A stretch of DNA of 8,012 bases from CAYYMH01 sp964472785. Its GTDB lineage: Bacteria > Zhuqueibacterota > Zhuqueibacteria > Thermofontimicrobiales > Thermofontimicrobiaceae. Position 1 is the stretch's first letter. The number at the start of each line of letters is the position of its first letter. The translations under genes were made by a program, and so were the position numbers. Positions 7,094-8,012 of the stretch are shown piece by piece. The stretch lies in assembly GCA_964472785.1 (NCBI GenBank), contig CAYYMH010000095.1, positions 1-8,012 of the forward strand, read 5' to 3'. The notes under the pieces are model-generated. The model had not been told where the DNA came from. It saw only the letters and a list, made by a program, of their open reading frames with translations, and did not search any database.

Positions 7094-7106
7094 AGGAGAA
7101 TCTCCT
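7094..7106 (+). promoter_or_regulatory. Ribosome binding site inside a small hairpin
   Basis: AGGAG (7094-7098) lies 9 bases before the ATG at 7108 and is the expected ribosome binding site. It is perfectly complementary to CTCCT (7102-7106), with a 3-base loop aat. The whole Shine-Dalgarno core could thus be paired in the mRNA, next to the start codon. This would lower initiation unless opened by ribosomes finishing the upstream gene, a protein or temperature. The pairing is seen; regulation is inferred. Confidence 0.5.
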
Positions 7107-7107
7107 C

Positions 7108-8012
7108 ATGAAAATAAAAACACTCGTATTGATTTTCATACTTCTCATTTCTGTAAGTGCATCCGCACAATGGGATTACGGTTTTGATTTCAGCAAAGCC
7201 GGATCAGCAGGATTACAGTTTCTCAAAATCGGTGTGGGCGCTCGGGAATGCGGCATGGGAGAAGCAGCTCTTAGTGCATCCCGGGGCATCAATTCAATAT
7301 TCTGGAATCCAGCAGGCATTGCCTATGTTGAAGGAACCGAAGCCACGTTTTCACATACCGGCTGGCTGATGGATATTGATATGAACGCAGCAGCCATCGG
7401 AACGAATATCAGCGGCGTTGGCGTTGTCGGATTAAGTGTCATTTACATGGGCGTTCCGGATTTTGAAGAAACCACCGTCCAAATGCAGGACGGTACCGGA
7501 AGAATGGTGAGCGCCAACGATCTGGCAATCGGATTGGCAGTGGCGCGACGGTTTAGTGATAAATTATCCATGGGACTTCAGCTTCGCTATGTCAGAGAAA
7601 AGTTAGATCAGGATTCGTTCTCAAATGTACTATTCGATCTTGGCGCCAATTATGTGACCGGTTTTCGGAATTTGCAAATATCCGTCTGTGCCCAGCATTT
7701 TGGGCCGGATATTAAAATGCTCCGCGATACTTTTCGCATGCCGTTGTGGTTCAAGATCGGACTCTCCGATGATTTATTCCGAAACGATTTTAATCAGTTG
7801 ACGTTAAATATAGATTTGGTACACCCCACCGACAACACAGAGCGGATGAATTTCGGTGTGGAGTACGGTTTTTTTGATTCGGTCTTTTTCCGCGGTGGTT
7901 ATCGGATGAACAGTGATTTGGGCGAATTTGCTTTTGGTGCCGGTGTGAAACAGACGCTCATCGGAGTGACCGGACGTATTGATTATTCATATTCTGATTA
8001 TGGCGACATTTT
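7108..8012 (+). CDS. PorV/PorQ-family outer-membrane protein, 3' end cut by window edge
   Basis: The open frame runs 301 complete codons to the window end without a stop. A clear signal peptide with an SASA-Q cleavage site after residue 20 leads into the family signature: FLKIGVGARECGMGEAALSA (38-57) followed by NSIFWNPAGIA (62-72). The remainder alternates hydrophobic and polar residues, as in a small beta-barrel of the FadL/PorV fold (for example LAIGLAVARRFSDKLSMGLQ, 139-158; FRGGYRMNSDLGEFAFGAGV, 261-280). Family members usually have about 320-360 residues, so some tens of residues are probably missing. PorV in T9SS binds sorting-domain cargo at the outer membrane and delivers it to the attachment complex; PorQ and other paralogues have related or unknown roles. 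Placement right after a T9SS cargo gene suggests a dedicated shuttle, which is inference. The start follows AGGAG at 7094-7098. C49 and C194 are non-lipobox cysteines. Confidence 0.9.
   Translation, partial: MKIKTLVLIFILLISVSASAQWDYGFDFSKAGSAGLQFLKIGVGARECGMGEAALSASRGINSIFWNPAGIAYVEGTEATFSHTGWLMDIDMNAAAIGTNISGVGVVGLSVIYMGVPDFEETTVQMQDGTGRMVSANDLAIGLAVARRFSDKLSMGLQLRYVREKLDQDSFSNVLFDLGANYVTGFRNLQISVCAQHFGPDIKMLRDTFRMPLWFKIGLSDDLFRNDFNQLTLNIDLVHPTDNTERMNFGVEYGFFDSVFFRGGYRMNSDLGEFAFGAGVKQTLIGVTGRIDYSYSDYGDI

Noticed and set aside
7157..7369. A 70-codon plus-strand frame inside the PorV-like gene
   Set aside because: The frame starting at 7108 has a signal peptide, ribosome site and the family signature across the same bases; the 70-codon frame has none.

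Overview
The window looks like a chromosomal segment of a Gram-negative bacterium from the Fibrobacterota-Chlorobiota-Bacteroidota (FCB) supergroup, most plausibly one of the environmental lineages around Calditrichota, KSB1 or Ignavibacteriota. Three protein types point that way: a TonB-dependent receptor with an N-terminal carboxypeptidase-regulatory-like domain, a secreted protein ending in a type A sorting domain of the type IX secretion system (T9SS), and a PorV/PorQ-family outer-membrane protein. Clear Shine-Dalgarno sequences and sigma70-like promoters argue against typical Bacteroidota, which usually lack the first and use a different -33/-7 promoter. The lineage is inference; no rRNA or other marker gene is present.

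Layout. Bases 1-572 are AT-rich and hold no gene I can support. They carry an inverted pair of a CCACCGAG..CACAGAG-type dispersed repeat (69-94 and 306-331), a cluster of small dyads (380-409), a consensus sigma70 promoter (TTGACA-17-TATAAT, 450-478) and a threefold 10-bp CACGGATT repeat (512-541) in the predicted leader. Next comes a monocistronic lipoprotein gene (573-1883; TPR plus six-bladed TolB/PD40-like propeller), closed by a strong intrinsic terminator (1907-1946). A second promoter (1992-2019, extended -10) and a good ribosome binding site precede a probable operon of three genes: the TonB-dependent receptor (2161-5184), a surface or secreted protein with an uncharacterised N-terminal region, an FnIII-like domain and a T9SS sorting domain (5203-7032), and a PorV/PorQ-family protein (7108 to beyond the window end). 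No terminator separates these three genes.

How they may work together (inference). The receptor would import a ligand in a TonB-dependent way. The 609-residue protein would be exported by T9SS and could act at the surface as a partner or ligand-binding accessory. The PorV-like barrel could be its T9SS shuttle or an unrelated small porin-like channel. The upstream lipoprotein has a TPR and propeller architecture resembling the T9SS protein PorE without its OmpA-like domain, but it is a separate transcription unit. No CRISPR array, tRNA, rRNA, insertion sequence or defence system was seen.
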